Shown: in pieces, positions 20,381 through 29,625 of the stretch | Position numbering within the stretch: position 1 is the stretch's first letter | Layout of the letters: each line of letters opens with the position of its first letter | Assembly: GCA_030378105.1 (NCBI GenBank) | Contig: JAUCGL010000034.1 | Span: 1 to 36,164 of the forward strand | Length of the DNA: 36,164 nt | Reading direction: 5' to 3' | Source of the DNA: Candidatus Halobeggiatoa sp. HSG11 | GTDB lineage: Bacteria > Pseudomonadota > Gammaproteobacteria > Beggiatoales > Beggiatoaceae | The notes under the pieces: model-generated | Databases searched by the model: none | The model's input: only the letters and a program-made list of their open reading frames with translations | Told to the model about the DNA's origin: nothing | Program-made: the position numbers and the translations under genes

Positions 20381-20617
20381 ATTTTATTTGTAGACGATAA
20401 CCCAAAAAATCGGCTCTACAGAATTGAACACTCGTGTCAATACCCATCTTGAACTCCAAGCGACAAAAAAAGAATTGCGAGAAGTGCTTGCTACAAAAAA
20501 ACAGCTTTTCTCCATAAAAGGCCATGATTTATTAAACTGGTAATATACAAATTAATCCACTAGTCATTGATTTACAGTACATTGTCCACAAAAATATTCA
20601 ATTATTGCAGGAAAAAT
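20381..20617 (+). pseudogene. Collapsed REC-histidine kinase pseudogene
   Basis: Three pieces of a REC-kinase gene lie side by side. 20381-20410 matches the VDDNPKN start of the gene at 14625. 20421-20531 matches the receiver end, linker and H-box region (THLELQATKKEL ... FSI-GHDL). 20532-20617 matches the segment after the H-box as found in the gene at 7348 (IQINP.VI.LQYIVHKN.QLLQEK). The parts between have been deleted and the frame is broken. The remnant is cut off at its 3' end by the inverted-repeat element at 20623. It shows that the heme-sensor kinase also once had a REC-kinase partner. Confidence 0.8.
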
Positions 20618-20622
20618 CGGAT

Positions 20623-20779
20623 TTATCTCGTTCCCACATGCTATGTGGGAATGCAGAAGCACCGCACTGCGGTGCGAATACAACTATGAACTTACTGATA
20701 TATCAAGATTAATACTATTTGGTACGCACCGCCAGTGCGGTGTTATGGCGTTACCACATTGCATGTGGGAACGAGATAA
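20623..20779. mobile_element. Non-coding inverted-repeat element (157 bp)
   Basis: The ends TTATCTCGTTCCCACATG and CATGTGGGAACGAGATAA are perfect 18-bp inverted repeats. Inside are further paired blocks, such as CACCGCACTGCGGTGCG and CGCACCGCCAGTGCGGTG. No coding capacity. It sits directly against the REC-kinase remnant and 48 bases before the giant kinase start, so it may also influence that gene's promoter. A relative with the same ends lies at 29626-29931. Confidence 0.72.
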
Positions 20780-20827
20780 TAACTAACAATATCTTGATTT
20801 TATTAAATAAAATAATTAACAATTAAC

Positions 20828-23800
20828 ATGAAAATCCAATCCAAAATATCCAGTATTATTTTTACCCTTATTCTACTTACCGGTGTCATAACGACTGCCA
20901 CTAGTTATTTTGTTTCTAAGCAGATGATTGAACTTGAGATTTATCATCATTTAGAAAGTAATGCCATAGCAAAAGCATACCACATTGAGACCTTGTTAGA
21001 TGAAGAGGTGAAATTGGTTAAAACATTTGCTATGGATACAGCTTTTATAGAGATATTCACCACCAAAAATCAAGCTCCAGCTATTCAAAAAATCAAAACT
21101 TTCATTGCATTGTCTGACGATATATCGCGGATAAGAGTTTTAGATAAGCTGGGTAATGTAGTGGTATCTAGTCATAGCAAAATTAACCATGTTGGCAATG
21201 CTGAAATATTCGCTCATGGTAAAAAAGGTATTTATATCCGTGATGTACATATTTCCACTATGACAGGGACTAAAGTTATCAGTATCTCTGTCCCAATATT
21301 AATCAAGAATGAATTTGCCGGTATTGTGATTGTCAATGTGGAAATTGAAAAGGAATTGTATAAAATATTGTTACAAAAGCATAAAAAAACTGAAGAAATA
21401 TACCTTATCAATAAAGATGGATATATGATTTCGCCCTCACGGTTTCAGGAAAATACCTTCCTAAGTCAAAAAGTCAATTCATCAGAAGCCAAAGAATGTT
21501 TTACATTGTCTGCTGAAAAACATGAAATTGAACACGCTAAAATGGATATTTACGAAGATTATCGCGGTATTCAAGTGATGGGAACCCATCTAACTCTTAA
21601 AAATATGGATTGGTGTTTATTAGCAGAGATAGATGTTGAAGAAGCTTTTGTACCGGTTAATAAATTAGTACAACTGATGCTGCAATTTTTTCTGTTGTTA
21701 TTCGCAGCAAGCAGTATCGTGGCTTTTTTTATAGCTAAAAACATAACTCATCCTATTCAAAAATTACAACGTCAAGCCAAAGAAATAGGAAAAGGCAACT
21801 GGAATTATCAAGAAACTATTGACACAAAAGATGAAATTGGAGAATTATCAAATACTTTCAATAATATGACAGCACTGCTTAAAGATGCCCAAGATGGACT
21901 GGAAAAACAGGTTGCTGAAAGAACATCTGAATTATCTCAACGCATTCAAGAAATTGAACAACAAAAAGTTGGAATGACGAAGGCCGAAGAATCCTTGCAT
22001 CGTTTTCGTGCTGCCCTTGATAATTCTGTCGATGCTATTTTTATCATTGATCGGCAAACTATGAAATTTGTTGATATGAATAAAATGGCTTGTGAAAGTA
22101 CTGGTTACTCACATGATGAATTATTATCTGTTGGCCCACAAGATATTATGCCGCATTTTACTGAAGCACAATTAGTCGCCAAATTTGATGAAATAATTAA
22201 CAGTCAAAATCAGGAAAGCATTGAAACAACTCATCAACGGAAAGACAGCACCAAGTTTCCAACTGAAATTTTGCTACAGTCATATAAATTTAATGAGGAT
22301 TATTTATTGATTGCCTCAGTCCGTGACATGACTGAACGCAAACAAGCAGAAAAAAAATTAGCTCAAATAATGGAATCTCAACATCGAAAAGCTTTATCTT
22401 TTTTACAAGCAATCGTGAGTAGCATTCCAATTCCCATTTTTTTGAAAGACCAAGCTGGTAACTTTTTGGGCTACAACTCTAGTTTTGTAGAAAGTTATAT
22501 GGTATCTGAAAATGGAGATTTTGTTACTGAAGATATTGAAATTCCTGATGATAATATAAAAAATGCAGAGCTTTTTCAAACTAAAGGAGAACATATTTAT
22601 AACACTAAATTAAAACAAGTCAATGGTAATAAACATGATGTTACGATCCATAAGACCATTTTTGAAACTGTTGAAGATTCTTTATTATTATTGGGTATAA
22701 TTATTGATATTAGTCAACATAAACGACATGAAGAAATTATCCAGAAAGAACGTGATAAATTACACAGTATTTTAAATGCTATACCAAATGGTGTTTATAT
22801 TGTTAGTAAACAGTTTGATATTGAATACGTTAATCCAGTTATTGAACAGGAATATGGTTCGATTGATGGACGCAAGTGTTATTCATATTTTCATGATAGA
22901 ACTAAGGTTTGTCCTTGGTGTAAAAATAAGCAAGTATTTGCAGGAAAATCAATTCGATGGGAGTGGTATTCATCCAAACAGAATAAATACTATGATGTAT
23001 TTGATATGCCTATCCAAAATACAGATGGTAGTCTTTCCAAATTTAAGATGTTACATGATACCACCGAACGCAAACAAGCTGAACAAGCTGTGCATGAAAG
23101 TGAAGAAAATTTACATACATTTTTTAATACTATCAATGATTTGCTTTTTGTACTGGATATAGAGGGTAATATAACCAAAATAAATGATACTGTTGTGAAT
23201 CGACTGGGTTACAGTGAAGATGAGTTAATTGGTCAAAATGTATTGATTGTTCACCCAAAAGAAAAATGGCAGCTAGTCACTCAAAAAGTACAAAATATGC
23301 TTGCCGGAAAAGAGAAATATTGTCCTATTCCTCTTATCACAAAAGATGGTAAATATCTACCCGTTGAAACGCATGTGCAACGCGGAAAATGGAGTGGCAA
23401 AGATGTTTTATTCGGTGTTTGCAAAGATATTTCTGCAATAAAAATTTCGGAAGAAAAGTTTGCCGCAGCTTTCCAAATGAGTCCATCACTAATGGCCATC
23501 AACACTTTAGAAGATGGACGTTTTTTAGATGTTAATAACAGTTTTTTTAAAATCTTAGGCTATAAAAAGGAGGAAGTGATTGGAAAAACGTCTGTTGAAT
23601 TGGGTTTTATCACGAAAGAATATCGTAACAAACTTAAGCAGCGAATAAAAACAGAAGGCTTTATATATGATCTTGAAATGTCTGTGCGATCTAAAAAAGG
23701 ACATTTACGTTATGGCTTATTCTCAATTGAGTTTATTGAATTACAAGATCAAAAATGTCTGCTATCTGTGATGAGCGATATCACTGAACGCAAACAGGCT

Positions 23801-26800
23801 GAATTCGCATTGCAGAAGAGTGAAGAAAAATATCGGCGACTTGTAGAAAATATATCAGATGAGTTCTTTTTTTATAGCCATAATGCCGATGGTGTATTTA
23901 CGTTTGTTAGTAATTCTGTTCAAGATGTATTGGGTTACACACCAGAAGAATTCATAGCTCATTATACAGAGTATTTGGCAGATAACCCCATTAATGAAGC
24001 AGTTGAACGTTATTCTGAACAAAGTATACAAGGCATTGCTCAACCTTCGTATAGGGTGGAAATTTGTTGTAAAGATGAAAGGATTAAAACTCTCGAAGTA
24101 TTTGAAGTGCCAGTATTTGATGAACAAGGTAATGTTACTTCAGTCGAAGGTATTGCTCATGACATTACAGCACGCAAACAGGCTGAAGAAGCTCTGAAAG
24201 AAAGTAAAATGTTTCTCGAAAAAGCCCAGGAACTGACCAATATTGGTCACTGGAGTTTGATTCCTGCAACAGGTATAGTAACTGGTTCTAATGAACTATT
24301 CCGTATCTTTGGTTTATCTAGTGAAGATGCGGTACTCAATTCATTCTTAGAAGTTGTCCATCCCGATAATAGAGAAATGGTTGCTACTGCCATCCAGCGT
24401 GGTGCAAAATATGGTGAAAGTTGGGATATCGAACATAGACTTATTTGTTCGGATGGTAAAAAGAAATGGGTACACGCCATTGGTGAGGTTATCACTAATG
24501 AATCTGGTGATGTTGTTAAATTGATTGGAACTGTTCAAGACATCACTGAACGCAAGCAAGCAGAAGAAGCGTCACGCCGTTTTCGTGCTGCCCTTGATAA
24601 TTCTGCTGATGCTATTTTTATCATTGATTGGCAAACCATGAAATTTGTTGATATGAATAAAATGGCTTGTGAAAGTGTTGACTACTCGCATGATGAATTA
24701 TTATCTATGGAACCGCAAAATATTGACCCTCATTTTACCAAAGCACAAATAGTAGCTAAATTTGATGAAATAATTCATAGCCAACACCAAGGAATCCTTG
24801 AAACAGTACATCAACGAAAAGATGGTACTGAATTTCCGGTTGAAATTTTGCTACAATCACTCAAATTTGATGATGGTTATTTGCTGATTGCTTCAGTTCG
24901 TAACATAACTAAACGCAAAAAAATGGAAAACATTCTCAAGGAAAGTGAAATAAAATATCGTGATCTGGTTGAAACCTCGAACGATCTGATATGGAAATTT
25001 GATGTGAACGGGATTTTCACATTCTTGAATGCCACTTGGGAAAGTCAGTTGGGCTACACACCTGAAGAAATGCTTGGTAAACTTTTTACCGATTTTCAAC
25101 CACCAGAACAGGCAGCCAAAGATATTGTAAAAGTTAAAGAAATTTTGACAACTGGTATAGAACTGGTTAATTACGATTCTATAGTTTTTTCCAAATATGG
25201 GCAAGCACTTAATCTATTAGTTAATGCTCGGGTTCAAAGAGATTTAGCTGGAAATATTTGTGGTGTTCAAGGCACTGCCAGTGATATAACTGAACGCAAA
25301 CGAGCAGAAGAAAGTTTGAAAACAAGCGAGCAAAGATGGCAATTTGCTCTTGAAGGTAGTCAAGATGGTATCTGGGATTGGAATGTCGTTACTAATAAAG
25401 TTTACTTTTCTTCTATGTGGAAAAAGATGCTGGGTTTTGCAGATGACGAAATCAATAACGATTTAAAAGAATGGGAAAAACTAATACATCCCGACGATAA
25501 GGAACAGGCTTATATTGATGTTAATAATCATTTGGCTGGAAAAACTGAGTATTACCATAATGAACAAAGATTATTATGCAAAAACGGCATTTACAAATGG
25601 ATTTTAGATCGAGGTAAAGTCATTGAATTTACAAAAGAGGGTAAACCACTACGATTTGTTGGTACTCACTCAGATATAAGTGACCGTAAGCGAATGGAAG
25701 AAACTTTGCAAGCAAGTGAAGAGCGTTTCAGGTCTTTAGTTGAATCAACATCGGACTGGATTTGGGAAATTGATGAGCAGGGCAACTTTACTTATGTTAG
25801 TCCTAGGATAAAAGATATTCTTGGTTATACACCTGATGAAATTATAGGAAAAATGACTGGTTTTGATCTTATGCCTCTTGAAGAAGCTCAAAAATTCCAA
25901 GTAGAATATGCATCGTATATATTAACTGCTATGTCTTTTGAACATATGATTAATGTGAACCTTCACAAAAATGGGAAGCAAGTGATAATGGAGTCTAGTG
26001 GCCGCCCATTCTTTGATGAATCAGGAAAATTGATGGGTTATCGTGGTATCGACAGAGATATAACGGAACGTAAACAAGCAGAACAAGCCTTACAGGAATC
26101 ACACAAGAGATTTACCATCGTAACCAATAGCTTAGACGCATTCATTTATGTGAGTGATATTGAGACTTATGAACTGTTATTTGTTAATCAATATGGAACA
26201 GATATTTGTGGAAGTGATGTGGTTGGAAAAATCTGTTGGCAAGTATTACAAACTGGACAAACTGGTCCTTGTTCTTTTTGCACCAATAATAAGTTGTTGA
26301 ATAAAGAAGGAGAACCCAATAATGCTTATGCTTGGGAATTCCAAAATACAGTCAATAATGAATGGTATCTTTGTCGAGATCAAGCAATTCAGTGGCCGGA
26401 TGGACGGCTGGTGAGAATGGAAATTGCGACAAATATAACAGACCGTAAACAGGTTGAAATAGTATTAGAAAAGAGTGAAAAACGTTTCCGGGCTTTATTT
26501 GAAAAATTTCCAGTGGCATACCAATCGCTTGATGAAAATGGATGTTTTATTGACGTTAATCCAGAAATGGAACAACTACTTGGCTATAATGCAGATGAAA
26601 TGCTGGGTAAACCCTTTGGTGATTTTTGGGACCAAGAAACCAGCACCATGTTTCCGAATGCTTTTTGCCAATTCAAGGAATGTGGAATTGCTAATAATGA
26701 GCTGCACCTTCTGAAAAAAAATGGCGAAAAAGTTACCATTATTATTAACGGTCGAGTTCAATATGACAGTAAAGGCAAATTTATACGTTCTCATTGCACA

Positions 26801-28324
26801 CTGCACGATATAACGGAACGTAAACGTATGGAAGCCCAATTAATAGTAGCCAAAGAATCCGCCGATACTGCCAACCGTGCCAAAAGTGAATTCCTCGCTA
26901 ACATGAGCCATGAAATTCGTACACCTATGAATGCAGTTATTGGTTTTAGCGATATACTTGCTTCCCAAATCACTGACAAAAAACATAAAAATTATCTTGA
27001 TTCTATTCAAACCGGAGGTAAAGCTCTCCTAACATTAATCAATGACATACTTGACTTGTCCAAGATTGAAGCTGGGCGACTAGAAATTCAGTATGAACCA
27101 GTGAATCCACAACAAATTTTCACCGAATTACAACAGATTTTCAGTCTCAAGATAGCAGAAAAAAATCTTGAATTGATAATGGAAATTGATGAAGACTTGC
27201 CATTGGCTTTATTTTTAGATGAAACTCGTTTGCGGCAGATGTTACTTAACCTGATTGGCAATGCGATTAAATTTACTGATAGTGGCTACATTAAACTCTG
27301 TGCCAGTAAAAAATACACTGAAGATGATCATAGTAAAGTAGACTTAGTTATGGCAGTGGAAGATTCAGGTATTGGTGTTCCAGCTGGACAACAGGCTCTT
27401 ATTTTTGAATCGTTCAGGCAACAAGAAGGACAAAGTACTCGCAAATATGGAGGAACTGGATTAGGACTTGCCATCACTAAACGTCTGGTTGAAATGATGA
27501 ATGGGCATATTTTCGTCGAAAGCAATCCCGGCAAAGGCAGTCGGTTTGAAATTGCTTTGCATGAAGTCAAAGTAGCTGCCACTCAATCAAATGCCGTGCA
27601 AGACAATACTTTCGACCCCAATCAGATCATATTTGAAAAAACATGTGTATTAGTAGTAGATGATATTGAATCAAATCGTGATTTAATAAAGGAATATTTA
27701 TCACAAGTTAATTTAGAAGTTGTTTGTGCGGAAAATGGTCAACAGGCATTGTTGTTTGTGAAAGAATACCAGCCCGCCTTGATTTTAATGGATATTAGGA
27801 TGCCAGAAATGGATGGTTATGAGGCTACTGAGAATTTAAAAAACAACCCAACTACTGCTGATATTCCAGTTATTGCCATAACCGCCTCAGTAGCTTTGAA
27901 TGAAAAAGCTAAGATTAAGACACATGGCTTTGATGGTTATTTATCCAAACCAGTCAATATTTCTGATCTGTTAAGTGAATTATCTCATTATCTTAAACAC
28001 ACTACTAATGAAGCTGTTGTTCCTCAAACTGTAGAAACTAAGCTTACACTTAACTTAGAAGAAATTGTCAACCTTCCAGAATTACAAAACCGACTCAAGC
28101 AAGAAGTCATACCACTTTTGGAAGACGCAAATGTTATGTTAGAAATGGATATAATTACTGAATTAGCCGAAAAAATGTTACAGTTAGGCAACGAACATAA
28201 TATCCCAATTTTAATCAATTATGGTGAACAACTCCAAGAAAGCACCGAAAGCTTTAATATACCTTATATTCAAAAAGCACTCGAAGAATTGCCAGATTTA
28301 CTGAAACCAATTATTAATGGTTAA
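20828..28324 (+). CDS. Giant Cache-HAMP-13xPAS hybrid histidine kinase
   Basis: The 2498-residue inner-membrane sensor has membrane helices at about 7-29 and 280-303 around a double-Cache domain, HAMP (304-357), thirteen PAS domains (about 392-2005), HisKA with H2028 ([12 protein letters not shown]), HATPase_c (N2145), a receiver with D2322 and the shared ~90-residue helical tail. PAS 3 carries C684 and C695-PW-C698; PAS 12 carries C1803 and C1815-SF-C1818. The first ~380 residues are almost those of the kinase at 8896. PAS 3-5 and 8-11 also match modules of that kinase, and PAS 13 matches the last PAS of the heme-sensor kinase, so it is a mosaic. It is exceptionally long for a histidine kinase. 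A REC-cyclase gene follows 79 bases downstream and is the likely phosphotransfer partner. No Shine-Dalgarno. Confidence 0.95.
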   Translation: MKIQSKISSIIFTLILLTGVITTATSYFVSKQMIELEIYHHLESNAIAKAYHIETLLDEEVKLVKTFAMDTAFIEIFTTKNQAPAIQKIKTFIALSDDISRIRVLDKLGNVVVSSHSKINHVGNAEIFAHGKKGIYIRDVHISTMTGTKVISISVPILIKNEFAGIVIVNVEIEKELYKILLQKHKKTEEIYLINKDGYMISPSRFQENTFLSQKVNSSEAKECFTLSAEKHEIEHAKMDIYEDYRGIQVMGTHLTLKNMDWCLLAEIDVEEAFVPVNKLVQLMLQFFLLLFAASSIVAFFIAKNITHPIQKLQRQAKEIGKGNWNYQETIDTKDEIGELSNTFNNMTALLKDAQDGLEKQVAERTSELSQRIQEIEQQKVGMTKAEESLHRFRAALDNSVDAIFIIDRQTMKFVDMNKMACESTGYSHDELLSVGPQDIMPHFTEAQLVAKFDEIINSQNQESIETTHQRKDSTKFPTEILLQSYKFNEDYLLIASVRDMTERKQAEKKLAQIMESQHRKALSFLQAIVSSIPIPIFLKDQAGNFLGYNSSFVESYMVSENGDFVTEDIEIPDDNIKNAELFQTKGEHIYNTKLKQVNGNKHDVTIHKTIFETVEDSLLLLGIIIDISQHKRHEEIIQKERDKLHSILNAIPNGVYIVSKQFDIEYVNPVIEQEYGSIDGRKCYSYFHDRTKVCPWCKNKQVFAGKSIRWEWYSSKQNKYYDVFDMPIQNTDGSLSKFKMLHDTTERKQAEQAVHESEENLHTFFNTINDLLFVLDIEGNITKINDTVVNRLGYSEDELIGQNVLIVHPKEKWQLVTQKVQNMLAGKEKYCPIPLITKDGKYLPVETHVQRGKWSGKDVLFGVCKDISAIKISEEKFAAAFQMSPSLMAINTLEDGRFLDVNNSFFKILGYKKEEVIGKTSVELGFITKEYRNKLKQRIKTEGFIYDLEMSVRSKKGHLRYGLFSIEFIELQDQKCLLSVMSDITERKQAEFALQKSEEKYRRLVENISDEFFFYSHNADGVFTFVSNSVQDVLGYTPEEFIAHYTEYLADNPINEAVERYSEQSIQGIAQPSYRVEICCKDERIKTLEVFEVPVFDEQGNVTSVEGIAHDITARKQAEEALKESKMFLEKAQELTNIGHWSLIPATGIVTGSNELFRIFGLSSEDAVLNSFLEVVHPDNREMVATAIQRGAKYGESWDIEHRLICSDGKKKWVHAIGEVITNESGDVVKLIGTVQDITERKQAEEASRRFRAALDNSADAIFIIDWQTMKFVDMNKMACESVDYSHDELLSMEPQNIDPHFTKAQIVAKFDEIIHSQHQGILETVHQRKDGTEFPVEILLQSLKFDDGYLLIASVRNITKRKKMENILKESEIKYRDLVETSNDLIWKFDVNGIFTFLNATWESQLGYTPEEMLGKLFTDFQPPEQAAKDIVKVKEILTTGIELVNYDSIVFSKYGQALNLLVNARVQRDLAGNICGVQGTASDITERKRAEESLKTSEQRWQFALEGSQDGIWDWNVVTNKVYFSSMWKKMLGFADDEINNDLKEWEKLIHPDDKEQAYIDVNNHLAGKTEYYHNEQRLLCKNGIYKWILDRGKVIEFTKEGKPLRFVGTHSDISDRKRMEETLQASEERFRSLVESTSDWIWEIDEQGNFTYVSPRIKDILGYTPDEIIGKMTGFDLMPLEEAQKFQVEYASYILTAMSFEHMINVNLHKNGKQVIMESSGRPFFDESGKLMGYRGIDRDITERKQAEQALQESHKRFTIVTNSLDAFIYVSDIETYELLFVNQYGTDICGSDVVGKICWQVLQTGQTGPCSFCTNNKLLNKEGEPNNAYAWEFQNTVNNEWYLCRDQAIQWPDGRLVRMEIATNITDRKQVEIVLEKSEKRFRALFEKFPVAYQSLDENGCFIDVNPEMEQLLGYNADEMLGKPFGDFWDQETSTMFPNAFCQFKECGIANNELHLLKKNGEKVTIIINGRVQYDSKGKFIRSHCTLHDITERKRMEAQLIVAKESADTANRAKSEFLANMSHEIRTPMNAVIGFSDILASQITDKKHKNYLDSIQTGGKALLTLINDILDLSKIEAGRLEIQYEPVNPQQIFTELQQIFSLKIAEKNLELIMEIDEDLPLALFLDETRLRQMLLNLIGNAIKFTDSGYIKLCASKKYTEDDHSKVDLVMAVEDSGIGVPAGQQALIFESFRQQEGQSTRKYGGTGLGLAITKRLVEMMNGHIFVESNPGKGSRFEIALHEVKVAATQSNAVQDNTFDPNQIIFEKTCVLVVDDIESNRDLIKEYLSQVNLEVVCAENGQQALLFVKEYQPALILMDIRMPEMDGYEATENLKNNPTTADIPVIAITASVALNEKAKIKTHGFDGYLSKPVNISDLLSELSHYLKHTTNEAVVPQTVETKLTLNLEEIVNLPELQNRLKQEVIPLLEDANVMLEMDIITELAEKMLQLGNEHNIPILINYGEQLQESTESFNIPYIQKALEELPDLLKPIING

Positions 28325-28345
28325 TGATTAATGATTAATGATTAA
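28318..28345 (+). repeat. Tandem 7-bp repeat (TTAATGA)n over the stop codon
   Basis: TTAATGATTAATGATTAATG and its continuation begin at the TAA stop of the giant kinase (28322-28324), giving three full TTAATGA units and a partial one. The same arrangement, with a related unit, is seen at the end of the 8-PAS kinase (14521-14548). Confidence 0.7.
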
Positions 28346-28403
28346 ATAATTATGGTAATCTTTTATTATTAAGTGTTGATAATTAACAATTAATAAAAAA
28401 TTT

Positions 28404-29561
28404 ATGAAGAGAAAACAAACTATTTTAATTGTAGATGATAATCCAGAAAATTTAGCTCTTTTAGGTAATATTATGACTAAAAATGGATATAATTCTGGTT
28501 TTGCATTAAATGGTATAACAGCATTAGCTATTGCTCAAAAAAAACATCCTGATCTTATTTTATTGGATATTATGATGCCAGATATTGACGGTTTTGAAGT
28601 ATGCAAACAGTTAAAACAAGATACTAAATTAGCAGATATTCCTATCATTTTCCTAACTGCTAAAATAGAAAAAGATGATATAGTTGCTGGTCTCGAATTA
28701 GGGGCAGTTGATTATGTCACTAAACCTTTCAATGAAAAGGAATTAATTACTCGTATCAACACACATCTTGAATTGCAAGCAACTAAGAAAGAACTTCGGG
28801 ATACACTTGCCACACTTGCCAAACAAAACGATGAATTACATACCAAAAATTTAAAATTGGAACAGCTAACACAGGAATTGAAAGAAGCTCAAAAGGATAA
28901 ATTATTTAAAATAAATAAAGCTTATGAACGATTTGTACCTCATGCATTTTTAAGTTTATTAAGTAAAAAAAGTATTACCGATATTAATCTAGGTGATCAA
29001 ATTGAAAAGAAAATGACAATTTTATTTACTGATATTCGAGGGTTTACTTCAATTTCAGAGAATATGACACCGCAGGATAATTTTGATTTTATTAATAACT
29101 ATTTTGGACAAATAGAACCTATTATTCTCCAATATCAAGGTATTATTGATAAATATATTGGTGATGCTGTTATGGCTTTGTTTCCATACAGTGTGGATAA
29201 TGCTATTGATGCTGCCATTGCCATATTAAAAATGCTAGATGAGTATAATAAAATTTTACAGAGAGCTGATTTACCTGCTTTGCAAATTGGAATCGGAATC
29301 CATACCGGACCATTGATGCTTGGTACGATAGGTGGACAAAATCGTATGGATAGTACAGTTATTTCTGATGCAGTAAATATCGCTGCACGAATTGAAAATT
29401 TAACAAAAACTTATCATACTCCTTTATTAATTTCAGAAGCTAGTTATTTAGAATTATCAACTAAAACAAAATATTCTATTCAGAAACTTGACCGAGTGAA
29501 AGTTAAAGGCAAGTCTAAATATGTTAATATATTTGAAATTAAACTAGTTACTAATGGTTAA
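28404..29561 (+). CDS. Response regulator-adenylate cyclase (REC-class III cyclase)
   Basis: The 385-residue soluble protein has a receiver (D55, T85, K107), a coiled-coil signalling helix (about 125-165), a RFVPHAFLSLL linker and a class III cyclase domain (about 200-380). The cyclase has metal Asp210 and Asp254, Lys250 (DKYIGD), Thr318 (RMDSTV) and Asn324/Arg328. The Lys/Thr pair is the ATP-type substrate set, so phosphorylation-controlled cAMP synthesis is the expected role. A fragment of a near-identical gene lies at 7026-7292, and the cyclase domain also resembles that in the kinase-cyclase-hemerythrin protein. It follows the 13-PAS kinase and is the last intact gene of the array. No Shine-Dalgarno. 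Confidence 0.92.
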   Translation: MKRKQTILIVDDNPENLALLGNIMTKNGYNSGFALNGITALAIAQKKHPDLILLDIMMPDIDGFEVCKQLKQDTKLADIPIIFLTAKIEKDDIVAGLELGAVDYVTKPFNEKELITRINTHLELQATKKELRDTLATLAKQNDELHTKNLKLEQLTQELKEAQKDKLFKINKAYERFVPHAFLSLLSKKSITDINLGDQIEKKMTILFTDIRGFTSISENMTPQDNFDFINNYFGQIEPIILQYQGIIDKYIGDAVMALFPYSVDNAIDAAIAILKMLDEYNKILQRADLPALQIGIGIHTGPLMLGTIGGQNRMDSTVISDAVNIAARIENLTKTYHTPLLISEASYLELSTKTKYSIQKLDRVKVKGKSKYVNIFEIKLVTNG

Positions 29562-29579
29562 ATTATTAATTATAAAATT

Positions 29580-29612
29580 ATGAAAAAACAACAAATTACT
29601 TTAATGGCGTAG
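29580..29612 (+). pseudogene. First codons of a lost REC gene
   Basis: ATG at 29580 reads MKKQQITLMA and stops at TAG, matching the start of the REC-kinases MNKQQTILIV (7348) and MKKQRTILLV (14625). The spacer before it resembles the one between the cyclase fragment and the gene at 7348. The rest of the gene is missing, and an inverted-repeat element begins 13 bases later. Short, so the call rests on position as much as on sequence. Confidence 0.45.
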
Positions 29613-29625
29613 TGATATTACCTCG

